Notes under the pieces: model-generated
The model's input: only the letters and a program-made list of their open reading frames with translations
Told to the model about the DNA's origin: nothing
Databases searched by the model: none
Shown here: positions 54,179 through 62,507 of the stretch, in pieces
How the letters are laid out: every line of letters begins with the position of its first letter
Position numbering within the stretch: position 1 is the stretch's first letter
Translations under genes and position numbers: made by a program
Assembly: GCF_022385335.1 (NCBI RefSeq)
Contig: NZ_CP092431.1
Span: 3,782,001 to 3,846,000, forward strand
DNA length: 64,000 nt
From: Streptomyces deccanensis
GTDB lineage: Bacteria > Actinomycetota > Actinomycetes > Streptomycetales > Streptomycetaceae
Reading direction: 5' to 3'

Positions 54179-55518
54179 CCCCCGCCGAGGCCGTGCTCGA
54201 CCCCGGGGCGGCGGCCGGCCGCGCCACCGACGCCATCCTGCGCGACACGTTGCACGGCGACGCGCGCGGTGTCGTCGTCGACTCGCCGCCCGGCGCCGGG
54301 AAGTCGACGCTCGTGGTGCGCGCCGCGCTCGAACTCGCCTCCGCCGGGCGCCCGTTGATGGTCATCGCGCAGACGAACGCGCAGGTGGACGACCTGGTGG
54401 TCCGGCTCGCCGAGAAGGACCCGGAGCTCCCGGTCGGCCGGTTGCACAGCAGCGACAGCGACCCGTACGACAAGGCGCTGGACGCCCTGCCGAACGTACG
54501 GAAGTCGACGAAGGCGGCCGATCTGGCCGGGCTGGACGTGGTGATCTCCACGGCCGCGAAGTGGGCGCACGTCAAGGGCGTCGAGCCGTGGCGGCACGCG
54601 ATCGTCGACGAGGCGTACCAGATGCGGTCGGACGCGCTGCTGGCCGTGGCGGGGCTGTTCGAGCGCGCGCTGTTCGTGGGTGACCCGGGGCAGCTGGACC
54701 CGTTCGCGATCGTGGGCAGCGAGCAGTGGGCGGGGCTGTCGTACGACCCGTCGGCCTCGGCGGTGACGACGCTGCTGGCCCACAACCCCGAGCTGCCGCA
54801 GCACCGGCTGCCGGTGTCGTGGCGGCTCCCGGCGTCGGCGGCGCCCCTGGTCTCCGACGCGTTCTATCCCTTCACGCCCTTCCGCAGCGGCACGGACCAC
54901 GGGGACCGGCGGCTCGGGTTCGCGGTGCCGTCGGACGGCTCCGGCCCGGACCGGGTCATCGACGAGGCCGCCGAGTCGGGGTGGGGGCTGCTGGAGCTGC
55001 CGGCCCGGCACACACCTCGCACGGACCCCGAGGCGGTGCGGGCCGTGGCGCAGGTCGTACGGCGGCTCCTCGACCGGGGCGGGGCGGCGACCTCGGAGCG
55101 GTCCGAGGAGCCCGTGCCGCTGACCGCCGACCGGATCGCCGTCGGCACGGCCCATCGCGACCAGGCCGCGGCGGTGCGCGCCGCGCTGGCGGAGCTGGGC
55201 GTCGCGGACGTGGTGGTGGACACGGCGAACCGTCTGCAGGGCCGGGAGTACGACGTGACGGTCGTCCTCCATCCGCTCTCCGGGCGCCCCGACGCGACGG
55301 CGTTCCACCTGGAGACCGGGCGGCTGTGCGTCCTCGCCTCCCGGCACCGGCACGCCTGCATCGTGGTGTGCCGGGCGGGCGTCACCGACCTGCTCGACGA
55401 CCATCCGTCCACCGAGCCGGTGCAGCTGGGCGTGACCGTGAAGTTCCCGGACGGCTGGGAGGCGAACCACGCGGTGCTGGCGACGCTGGCGGAGCACCGG
55501 GTGGGATGGGCGCCTTGA
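54175..55518 (+). CDS. SF1B (Dna2/Upf1-like) helicase
   Basis: 447 aa. Motif I DSPPGAGKST (Lys43), Ia VIAQTNAQVDDLVV, II VDEAYQM (Asp145-Glu146, DEAxQ form), III GDPGQLDPF, IV VSWRLPASAAPLVSDAFYP corresponding to the YR-x-HP region, V DTANRLQGREYDVTVVL, VI RLCVLASRHRHACIVV. These match Dna2/Upf1-type SF1B helicases more than UvrD/RecB. It lacks the N-terminal stalk and barrel of those proteins, which may be supplied by the partner protein. ATGA overlap with the upstream gene. Confidence 0.88.
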   Translation: MTPAEAVLDPGAAAGRATDAILRDTLHGDARGVVVDSPPGAGKSTLVVRAALELASAGRPLMVIAQTNAQVDDLVVRLAEKDPELPVGRLHSSDSDPYDKALDALPNVRKSTKAADLAGLDVVISTAAKWAHVKGVEPWRHAIVDEAYQMRSDALLAVAGLFERALFVGDPGQLDPFAIVGSEQWAGLSYDPSASAVTTLLAHNPELPQHRLPVSWRLPASAAPLVSDAFYPFTPFRSGTDHGDRRLGFAVPSDGSGPDRVIDEAAESGWGLLELPARHTPRTDPEAVRAVAQVVRRLLDRGGAATSERSEEPVPLTADRIAVGTAHRDQAAAVRAALAELGVADVVVDTANRLQGREYDVTVVLHPLSGRPDATAFHLETGRLCVLASRHRHACIVVCRAGVTDLLDDHPSTEPVQLGVTVKFPDGWEANHAVLATLAEHRVGWAP

Positions 55519-55560
55519 CGGCGGAATGATCGGGTGGGGTGGGCCCCTCGACGGCGGGCT

Positions 55561-55588
55561 GGGGGCGCGGCTGCTGCGCCGCGCCCCC
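55561..55588. terminator. terminator between helicase and alcohol dehydrogenase genes
   Basis: Stem GGGGGCGCGGC / GCCGCGCCCCC (11 bp) with a 6-nt loop between convergent genes. Confidence 0.8.
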
Positions 55589-55602
55589 ACCTGTGTCCGG
55601 GT

Positions 55603-56646
55603 TCAGGGCTTGATGAGGACCTTCAGGCTCTTGCGGTCGGCCATGTCCTGGTAGCCGGCCGGGACGCCGTCCAGGCCGGTGGTGGCGTCGAAGACCTTCC
55701 CGGGCTCGATGGTGCCGTCGAGGATGTCGGGCATCAGCTCCTCGATGTAGGCGCGGACCGGAGCCGGTCCCCCGGCGAGCCGGATGTTGTGGCGGAAGAG
55801 GCTGCCGAAGCCGATCGGTGCCTCCTCGTACTGCGGGACGCCGACGCGGCTGATGACGCCGCCCGGTCGGACGATGCCGACGGCCTGCTCGTAGGCGGGC
55901 CGGTTGCCGACGCACTCCAGGACGACATGTGTGCCGTGCCCGCCGGTCAGCTCACGGACGGCCTCGATGCCTTCGTCCCCGCGGGCGGAGACGACATCGG
56001 TGGCGCCGAACTCACGGCCGAGGTCGGTGCGCGCCTGGTGACGGCCCATCAGGATGATCTGCTCGGCGCCCAGGCGCTTGGCCGACAGCACCCCCAGCAG
56101 GCCGACCGCGCCGTCACCGATCACGGCCACCCGGGTGCGCTCGTTCACACCGCCCGCCACGGCGGCGTGGTGGCCGGTGCCGAAGACGTCCGAGAGGGTC
56201 AGCAGGGACGGGATCAGGGCGGAGTCCGCCGCGACGGGCAGCTTGACGAGGGTGCCGTCGGCGAGCGGGACACGGATCGCCTCGGCCTGGCCGCCCTCTT
56301 CCGCCTCGCCGTCCCAGAAGTTGGCCTGGGCGTGGGCGCAGGAGGTGTGCAGGCCCTCGCGGCAGAACGCGCAGGTGTTGTCGGAGATGGCGAAGGGGGC
56401 GACGACCAGGTCACCGCGCTTGACGGTGGTCACCTCCGAGCCGGTGTCCTCGACGACGCCGATGAACTCGTGGCCCATCCTCGCGGGCCCGTCCTCCGGC
56501 TTGTGCGAGCCGTAGGGCCACAGGTCGCTGCCGCAGACGCAGGAGGCGGTGATACGGACCAGGGCGTCGGTGGGGTGCTTGACGACGGGGTCGGGGACGT
56601 TCTCGACGCGGACGTCGCCGGCGCCGTACAGGAGGGTTGCGCGCAT
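55603..56646 (-). CDS. zinc-dependent alcohol dehydrogenase family oxidoreductase
   Basis: 347 aa MDR protein. Catalytic zinc region CVCGSDLW and GHEFIGVVE, structural-zinc loop NTCAFCREGLHTSC, Rossmann motif VIGDGAVGLLGVLSA. Only three cysteines are seen in the structural loop (the first position is not Cys), so that zinc site may be altered. It oxidises an alcohol or reduces an aldehyde with NAD(P). It lies 44 nt downstream of the MFS exporter in the same orientation and is probably co-transcribed. Confidence 0.9.
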   Translation of the reverse strand: MRATLLYGAGDVRVENVPDPVVKHPTDALVRITASCVCGSDLWPYGSHKPEDGPARMGHEFIGVVEDTGSEVTTVKRGDLVVAPFAISDNTCAFCREGLHTSCAHAQANFWDGEAEEGGQAEAIRVPLADGTLVKLPVAADSALIPSLLTLSDVFGTGHHAAVAGGVNERTRVAVIGDGAVGLLGVLSAKRLGAEQIILMGRHQARTDLGREFGATDVVSARGDEGIEAVRELTGGHGTHVVLECVGNRPAYEQAVGIVRPGGVISRVGVPQYEEAPIGFGSLFRHNIRLAGGPAPVRAYIEELMPDILDGTIEPGKVFDATTGLDGVPAGYQDMADRKSLKVLIKP

Positions 56647-56690
56647 CGGAGGTGCTCCATTTCCGGATCGTGCGTGAGGGGGGTGAGGGG

Positions 56691-57917
56691 TCAGTGGCGG
56701 TGTCGAAGGAGTGCGAGGGCGGTGGTGGGGATCAGCGTGAGGGCGGCGACGGCGGTGCCGACGGCGGCGGGGCCGGTGGCGCCCAGCGACGAGTCGAGGG
56801 TGAGGCCGGCCGTCCAGGAACCGACGGCGGTGCCGAGGTTGAATGCCGAGACGGTCAGGGCGGAGGCCAGGACGGGGGCCTGGCGTGCGAAGCGGACGGC
56901 CAGGGCCATCAGCACCGGGTTGGCGCCGAGGCCGAAGAAGCCCAGCAGGGCGACCAGGACGATGGTGGGGACGGCGTATCCGGCCAGCAGCGAGATCGCG
57001 AGGAGCAGGAGGGTCGCTCCCGTGGCGGCCGCGATGGTCACCGTGTGCGGGCGGCGGTCGCCCAGCCGGCCTCCGGCGAGGGAACCGGCGAGGGCGCCGA
57101 GGCCGAAGCCGGCCAGGACCAGCGGTACGGTCCCGGGCGCGATCGCCGACCGGTCGGTCAGCAGGGGCGAGATGTAGGAGTACGCCGCCAGGACACCGCC
57201 GGTCGTGGTGGCGCAGGCCGCCAGCACCAGCCACAGGCGGCCGTTGCGCAGCGCGGTCAGCTCGGACCGGATCGACACCGCCCGCCGGTCGCCGCCGTCG
57301 TGGGGGACGGTGCGGGCGATCAGGACGATGGACGCCGCGGAGAGGACGGCGAGCGCCCAGAAGGGGCCGCGCCAGCCCATGAGCTGCCCGGCGAGCGCGC
57401 CCAGCGGCACGCCGACGACGTTGGCGAGCATGGCTCCGGCCCCGACGAGACCGAGGGCACGGGCACTGGCCGCGGGGCCCGCGGCGCGTGCCGCGGCCAC
57501 ATTCGCCACCGCCCAGAACGCACCGGTGGCGATCGCGGTCAGGAAACGGGCCGCGAGGACCAGCGTGAAGTTCGTGCCGAGGGCGACGACGACGTGCCCT
57601 GCGGCGAAGATGCCCAGGGCGAGCATCAGTGTCAGCCGCTTCGGCAGCCGCAGGGTGAGCATCGCCATGAGCGGGGCGCCGACGATCATCCCGACCGCGA
57701 AGACGGTGATCATCAGGCCGGTCCGGGCGACGCCGACCCGCAGGTCTCCCGCGATCTCGGGCAGCAGGCCGGCCACGACGAACTCGGTGGTGCCCATCAG
57801 GAACGTGCCCAGCGCGAGCACGTGGACGACGAGCGGGAGCCGGGCGGGCGGTGTCCGCTGAGGCTGTTGGATCCGTGACTGGGCGGGGGCGTGGAGGGTC
57901 GCTCCTCGCGTACTCAA
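56691..57917 (-). CDS. MFS efflux transporter, DHA1 type
   Basis: 408 aa, twelve predicted helices. FLMGTTEFVVAGLLPEIAGD in helix 1 and GANPVLMALAVRFARQAP are typical of the AraJ/Cmr-like drug/H+ antiporters. Start is TTG 57917, 7 nt after GGGAG; no ATG or GTG gives a plausible N-terminus. Divergent from the XRE regulator (126-bp gap) with a palindrome in between, and followed by the dehydrogenase, suggesting an export-plus-detoxification operon. Confidence 0.87.
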   Translation of the reverse strand: MSTRGATLHAPAQSRIQQPQRTPPARLPLVVHVLALGTFLMGTTEFVVAGLLPEIAGDLRVGVARTGLMITVFAVGMIVGAPLMAMLTLRLPKRLTLMLALGIFAAGHVVVALGTNFTLVLAARFLTAIATGAFWAVANVAAARAAGPAASARALGLVGAGAMLANVVGVPLGALAGQLMGWRGPFWALAVLSAASIVLIARTVPHDGGDRRAVSIRSELTALRNGRLWLVLAACATTTGGVLAAYSYISPLLTDRSAIAPGTVPLVLAGFGLGALAGSLAGGRLGDRRPHTVTIAAATGATLLLLAISLLAGYAVPTIVLVALLGFFGLGANPVLMALAVRFARQAPVLASALTVSAFNLGTAVGSWTAGLTLDSSLGATGPAAVGTAVAALTLIPTTALALLRHRH

Positions 57918-57968
57918 GGTCGATCTCCCGGGGTCGTGATCGGGGTACGTCTCCCCCAGAAGACGGGT

Positions 57969-57986
57969 TTCCTCACCCCTGAGGAA
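57969..57986. promoter_or_regulatory. candidate operator between MFS and XRE genes
   Basis: TTCCTCACCCCTGAGGAA, perfect 7-bp arms with a 4-bp spacer in the divergent promoter. It is a likely site for the XRE-family regulator encoded at 58044. Confidence 0.6.
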
Positions 57987-58043
57987 GGTCGCGTTTATGG
58001 GGGGTACAAGCTCGACCTCCCTCCTCGCGAGGGGGTGGCTACC

Positions 58044-58967
58044 GTGAAACGCATGGATGACCGAAGCGACCACCGCACCGAGATCCGGGACTTCCTGGTC
58101 GGCCGCCGCGCGAAGATCACCCCGGAGCGGGCCGGGCTGCCCACCAGCACCCGGCGCCGGGTCCCGGGGCTGCGGCGTGAGGAGGTGGCCGTGCTCGCCG
58201 GGGTGAGCACCGAGTGGTACACCCGCCTGGAGAAGGGTCACATCAGCGGCGTCTCCGAAGACGTCCTGGCCGCGGTCGCCCGAGCCCTGGAGCTGAGCGA
58301 GGACGAACGCACCTACCTGTTCGACCTGGCCCGCGCAGCCCGGCCCGCCCGGCGCGCACCGTCGCACCGCCGGGACGTCGAGGTCCCGCCGCGCACCCAG
58401 TGGATGCTCGACTCCATCACGATGTCCGCCGCCTTCGTGCGCGACGGACGCCTGGACGTCATCGCCCACAACGCGCTCGGGCGGGCCCTGCACGCACCGA
58501 TGTTCGACAGCCGCGCCGCCACCGACGGACGCGGCCGTCCGAACTTCGCCCGCTACCACTTCCTCGACCCCGGCTCCCGGGACTTCTTCGTCGACTGGGA
58601 GGGCGGCGCCACCGCCACCGTCGCATTGCTGCGGGCCGAGGCCGGGCGGGAACCGCACGACCGGGTGCTGCGCGAGCTGATCGGCGAACTGTCCACCGTC
58701 AGCGCCGACTTCCGCACCCTGTGGGCCGCGCACGACGTCCGGCTGCGCCACGAGGGCGTCAAGCGGCTGCAGCACCCCGAGGTCGGCCACCTCAAGCTGA
58801 CCTACCAGTCGCTGGACCTGCCCGTGTCACAGCGAGCCGTGCACAGCCTGAACCTCTACACCGCCGAACCGGGCAGCACGTCCGAGGAACGCCTCAAACT
58901 CCTCGCCAGCCTCGCGGCCACCCCCGCGCCCACCCCCACCTCCGAGCCCACCGACCGTCCGCGCTGA
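58044..58967 (+). CDS. XRE-family regulator with MmyB-like ligand-binding domain
   Basis: 307 aa from GTG 58044 (GAGGGGG 7 nt upstream; ATG 58053 alternative). Helix-turn-helix at residues 35-90 (REEVAVLAGVSTEWYTRLEKG; SEDVLAAVARALELS) and a C-terminal MmyB/MLTR PAS-like ligand-binding domain (MLDSITMSAAFVRDGRLDV; RYHFLDPGSRDFFVDWE; LKLTYQSLDLPVSQRAVHSLNL). Proteins of this type regulate an adjacent divergent oxidoreductase or transporter gene, here the MFS-dehydrogenase operon. Confidence 0.9.
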   Translation: MKRMDDRSDHRTEIRDFLVGRRAKITPERAGLPTSTRRRVPGLRREEVAVLAGVSTEWYTRLEKGHISGVSEDVLAAVARALELSEDERTYLFDLARAARPARRAPSHRRDVEVPPRTQWMLDSITMSAAFVRDGRLDVIAHNALGRALHAPMFDSRAATDGRGRPNFARYHFLDPGSRDFFVDWEGGATATVALLRAEAGREPHDRVLRELIGELSTVSADFRTLWAAHDVRLRHEGVKRLQHPEVGHLKLTYQSLDLPVSQRAVHSLNLYTAEPGSTSEERLKLLASLAATPAPTPTSEPTDRPR

Positions 58968-59181
58968 CCTGCACCGCCGCCGGGCCGAGGACGCCGGTCC
59001 GGTACAGGGCGGTGGGCACCCGGTCGTAGTGGGCGGGGGCGTGGGTGTGTGCGGGGTGGTGTTCGGGGCGCTGGATGGGCCCGATGCCCACTTGCGCGGT
59101 CACGAGAGAATGGACGGTGGCCCTCCTCCCGGGACGCCCCCGGGACCGGCCCACTGAACCGTCGTACGAGGAGGAGAAGAC

Positions 59182-59544
59182 ATGGCGGAGCCCACGTCGC
59201 GTCGGAACGAACCGCGGCTGCGGCCTGCGCCCCTGCTCTTCGAGCCGGCGGAGGCGGCCGGCGATCCCGAGCACTTCTTCGATCTGGAGTCGATCGACGA
59301 TCCGCGGGCGTTGCTGTCGCGGGCGACGGAGTTGGCACAGGCGTTTCGGGCGGCGGCGGACCGGGCCGTGGAGTTCCAGGCGATCGCCGCGGCCCAGCTC
59401 GCCGATCCCCGGCGGTTCGACCGGCTGACCCCGGCGGACGTCGCGGAACGGGCGGAGTGGACCGAGGACTACGCGAAGAAGATGATCGAGTACGGGCGGG
59501 AGCTGGCTCGGGGCCGGGATGTGAGCGGGCCGGAGTCCATCTGA
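59182..59544 (+). CDS. small conserved helical protein
   Basis: 120 aa, acidic, Ala-rich and mainly helical (PEHFFDLESIDDPRALLSRAT; AAADRAVEFQAIAAAQLAD; DVAERAEWTEDYAKKMIEYG). No signal or membrane segment. Strong ribosome-binding site GAGGAG. Function unknown; no operon partner, with gaps of 214 and 282 bp on either side and no hairpin noted. Confidence 0.68.
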   Translation: MAEPTSRRNEPRLRPAPLLFEPAEAAGDPEHFFDLESIDDPRALLSRATELAQAFRAAADRAVEFQAIAAAQLADPRRFDRLTPADVAERAEWTEDYAKKMIEYGRELARGRDVSGPESI

Positions 59545-59826
59545 GGCGCGGGGCTGGGGGCGGCCGTCCCGCGTACCGGCGCTTGCCGGGTGCCGCCCGC
59601 GCCCAGCCCGTGCCGCCCCAGCGGCACGATCGCCCGCGGCCGGAGCCAGACACATGATCGGACTGCGATCCGCGCGCGGCTGGGAGCCACGCGACGGCGG
59701 CGCCTCGTCTCCCGAAACACCCTCTGGCATATGCCGGATGGGCAAGATACCCCACTTGCTCACCTGCCGTACCAGTTTTCGGTAACTGCCCGGGGTCGGG
59801 CGGTGGCGGGCGGTAGATCTAGGTGC

Positions 59827-60519
59827 ATGAGCGGTGGAGTGGGGACGGGCAGGTACCCGGAGGACGGGGTCGATGGCGCCGGAGTCACGGCGGAGGGCGC
59901 GGCTTGGCTCGCCTCGGCAGGAACGTATCCGCGGAGCACGCTGACCCTGTGGGAGGAACGGCCGACCGCCCCGGTGGTCCTGCCGTGCGGCACCGTCTTC
60001 GACGTCGTCAGCGTGCCCGCGCTCTTCGGGCGGCGGATGCTCGACCGGCTGTGGACCGAGGGCCCCGGCTCCGGACCGGTGGCCGTCTACCGCGGGCGCG
60101 TGCTCCTGTTCGCCTCCCCCGGCACCGCCCACCGGTTGCCCACCCTCCTGGAGTGGGAGGAGTGGGGCTCCCCCGGCCGCACCGGCGCGGTCCCGCCCCT
60201 CCTCTGCCACGGCACCGGCGACGCGGTCACCGTCCCGGCCGTGCTCGCCCCCGAGGACTCCGACGGCGCGGGCGGCACCGTCCCCGGCACCGGCGGCACA
60301 TGCGGTTCCGGGACCCGCGACACCCCCGGTGTCAGCCGACTCGGCTCCCGCTGGCTCGTCGCTCCGGACACCCGGCGACCTTGGCTTCCCGGGCCCGACG
60401 TCCTGCTCTGGGCGGCCGTGCGCGCGGCCCGTTCGAGCACCTCCGCGACCGTGCGCGTATCGATTTTTCCTCCCGCCGATCAGGGTGCTAAGGTCTACGA
60501 CGTCAGCAGGCGCCGCTAG
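59827..60519 (+). CDS. conserved hypothetical, primase/polymerase-like family
   Basis: 230 aa. TAPVVLPCGTVFDVVSVPALFGRRML, GPVAVYRGRVLLFASPGTAHRLP and RWLVAPDTRRPWLPGPDVL follow the layout of Streptomyces proteins annotated bifunctional DNA primase/polymerase, the same layout as the shorter gene at 47389. A Gly/Asp/Ser-rich insertion lies around residues 145-170. No clear catalytic DxD. Its stop codon (60517-60519) falls inside tRNA-Lys, a 10-bp overlap. Start at ATG 59827. Confidence 0.65.
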   Translation: MSGGVGTGRYPEDGVDGAGVTAEGAAWLASAGTYPRSTLTLWEERPTAPVVLPCGTVFDVVSVPALFGRRMLDRLWTEGPGSGPVAVYRGRVLLFASPGTAHRLPTLLEWEEWGSPGRTGAVPPLLCHGTGDAVTVPAVLAPEDSDGAGGTVPGTGGTCGSGTRDTPGVSRLGSRWLVAPDTRRPWLPGPDVLLWAAVRAARSSTSATVRVSIFPPADQGAKVYDVSRRR

Positions 60520-60583
60520 CTCAGTTGGTTAGAGCAGCTGACTCTTAATCAGCGGGTCCGGGGTTCGAGTCCCTGGCGGCGCA
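60510..60583 (+). tRNA. tRNA-Lys (CTT)
   Basis: Acceptor GCGCCGC / GCGGCGC, discriminator A at 60583, D-arm TAGCTCAGTTGGTTAGAGC, anticodon stem GCTGA/TCAGC with loop CTCTTAA (anticodon CTT), T-arm CGGGG TTCGAGT CCCTG. CCA not encoded. Its first 10 bases are also the end of the upstream coding sequence. Confidence 0.97.
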
Positions 60584-60586
60584 CGA

Positions 60587-60628
60587 CACGAAAGAAGCCC
60601 CTCGCGGAAGCGAGGGGCTTCTTTCGTG
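60587..60628. terminator. terminator after tRNA-Lys
   Basis: 19-bp perfect stem starting CACGAAAGAAGCCCCTCGC, loop GGAA, then its complement, between tRNA-Lys and the convergent metalloprotease gene. Confidence 0.92.
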
Positions 60629-60639
60629 CGCCCGCGCGC

Positions 60640-62112
60640 TCACCGCCCCGTCACGCCCGTCGTGCCCGTCGTGATCCGCACGGTCCACGCCCCGGACGCC
60701 GTACGCCCCTCCACATCCACCCGCACGTCGTCCCCCGGCACCGTGAAGCTCTCGCCCACGCGCACCGGCGCGTCCGCGAGGGGCGGGTAGACGGACTCCT
60801 CCCAGCAGGCCTCGGTGCGCGGGTGGGCGTCCAGGACCTCCATGGGGCCGCCGCCGGACTCGGCCCCGCTGCGGATGCGGTACACGAGGACGCCCTGTGT
60901 GCAGACGGCCGCGTCGTTCCCGACCGCGCCCCGCGCCTCGATCCCGAGCGCGCTGTCGGGCCCCGTACGGACGACCGCCAACTTCGTACCCCGGCCGGCA
61001 CCGAAGCCCCGCACCCCGGCCGCCACCCCGGCGGCGGCACCGCCACCACCACCGACGGCACCGGTACCGGCACCCGCACGGGCCCCGGCCCCCGTACCCG
61101 CCCCCGTACCCGCGCCCCCGACGCGCCCGCCCCCTCCACCCGCGTGCCCCACCTCGCCCTCGCCCTCCCCGGTCCCCGTGACCTCCTCCGTCTCCCCCTC
61201 GTACGCCCCTCTCGGCCCGGCCCCCACCGCCTCCAGCGTCAGCCGGGTCGTCCCGGTGCCGCGCACGCACGTCACCTGGCGGGGTTCCAGCCAGCCCAGC
61301 TTCCACTTGTGCCAGGCGAACAGGTCCGGGGCGAGGGCGAACTGGCTGCCCATGAGGTCCCAGTCGCCGACGTGGGTGTCCCAGTCGCCCTTGCCGTCGG
61401 CGGGGCGGTGGTAGAGATCGGGGAGGTCGAAGACATGGCCGGTCTCGTGGGCGAGGACGAGCCGGTCCGGCGGATGCCGCTCGAACACGGTGACGACCCG
61501 GCGCAGATCCGCGCCGTCGACCTCCAGCGGGGTCTGCAGATTCACCACCTTCGTCGCGTCCGAGTCGACACCGGGCGCGTGGGGGTCGGCGACGAAGTAC
61601 ACGATGTCGTAGCGGGAGAAGTCGACGTGCGGGTCGGCCGTGGCGAGGGCGTCCCTGATGTAGGCGGCCCGATGTGTCGCGTTCCAGTCACGTCGTATGG
61701 CGTACGCCGTCGACGGCTGGGGCATCTCCAGCCACTCGCGGCGCGGATGGGGACGGAGGGCGAACTTGCCGTACGACGCGCGTTCGAAGAACTCGCTGGT
61801 GGCCGGAAAGTGATCCGCGGTCAGCTCGGCCGGTGTGGTGAGAGGGGCCGCGTCCGGGAATGACAAGAATACGAGTACGGCGTCGAGGTCGCGGGTGGGC
61901 CGTGGATAGGCGGAGTTCCAGGTGTCGACACCCTCCGAGTGGTGCGCCTGGGTGCGCCGCAGCGTGCACGGCTCCGACAGCGGAACGGCGGAAGGGGCCG
62001 CGATCAGGGAGGTCGCGGCCAGCGCGGTGAGGGAGGTGAGCATGGCCGCTGTACTGCGCAGCACGGGCGCCCGGTCGCCCAGGAGGTCTTTCCAGGGGAG
62101 CGGACGCTGCAC
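60640..62112 (-). CDS. secreted M6-like zinc metalloprotease
   Basis: 490 aa from GTG 62112 (GGAGG 5 nt upstream). Signal-like segment LRSTAAMLTSLTALAATSLIAA, then the M6 (immune inhibitor A-like) core with HETGH at residues 222-226 and downstream WDLMGSQFALAPDLFAWHKWKLGWL. A Gly/Ala/Thr-rich low-complexity insertion occupies residues about 298-376. The C-terminus is beta-rich. It should degrade extracellular protein. Single gene, convergent with tRNA-Lys. Confidence 0.87.
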   Translation of the reverse strand: MQRPLPWKDLLGDRAPVLRSTAAMLTSLTALAATSLIAAPSAVPLSEPCTLRRTQAHHSEGVDTWNSAYPRPTRDLDAVLVFLSFPDAAPLTTPAELTADHFPATSEFFERASYGKFALRPHPRREWLEMPQPSTAYAIRRDWNATHRAAYIRDALATADPHVDFSRYDIVYFVADPHAPGVDSDATKVVNLQTPLEVDGADLRRVVTVFERHPPDRLVLAHETGHVFDLPDLYHRPADGKGDWDTHVGDWDLMGSQFALAPDLFAWHKWKLGWLEPRQVTCVRGTGTTRLTLEAVGAGPRGAYEGETEEVTGTGEGEGEVGHAGGGGGRVGGAGTGAGTGAGARAGAGTGAVGGGGGAAAGVAAGVRGFGAGRGTKLAVVRTGPDSALGIEARGAVGNDAAVCTQGVLVYRIRSGAESGGGPMEVLDAHPRTEACWEESVYPPLADAPVRVGESFTVPGDDVRVDVEGRTASGAWTVRITTGTTGVTGR

Positions 62113-62507
62113 GGGGACCTCCGGACGTGGATCTTGGGAACGCCGCGTCCAGATTTTCGGAATTCGTAGTACTTTGCCCTGTTTGTCTGCACCAGAAGGG
62201 TGAGGGGCGACCGTTCGACCCCGCTCGCCCGCGTCCCGGGGCACGCCCGCCGACACCCCGCGCGCTCACGGAACGTCACAAGCGATCCGCGGAAAGGGGA
62301 AGCCGTTCAGCTCGGGGCAGAAACGATCTGTCAGATCAGGTCGTTGTTCAGGGAGACTGGAGAGTGGCTGGAAGGCCCTGGGGTCAGCCTCTATGATCGG
62401 CACACTTTCCTGCACGGACACGGCTTGAGCGCCCTTACGTACCTGGTTCGGCCGCTCCGACGAGACATATGAGATCCGTACGAAAACGAGTGCACTGCGG
62501 GAGCGAA
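62113..62507. promoter_or_regulatory. intergenic region upstream of cdgA
   Basis: 395 bp between the divergent metalloprotease and cdgA. No coding frame is supported. It is locally less GC-rich around 62160-62200 and 62310-62360. BldD control of cdgA is known in S. coelicolor, but no convincing BldD palindrome was identified here by eye. The ribosome-binding site is GGGAG 7 nt before GTG 62508. Confidence 0.5.

Noticed and set aside
60510..60583. tRNA-Lys as an attachment site of an integrated element
   Set aside because: No integrase, excisionase or repeated 3' tRNA end is seen on either side in the window.
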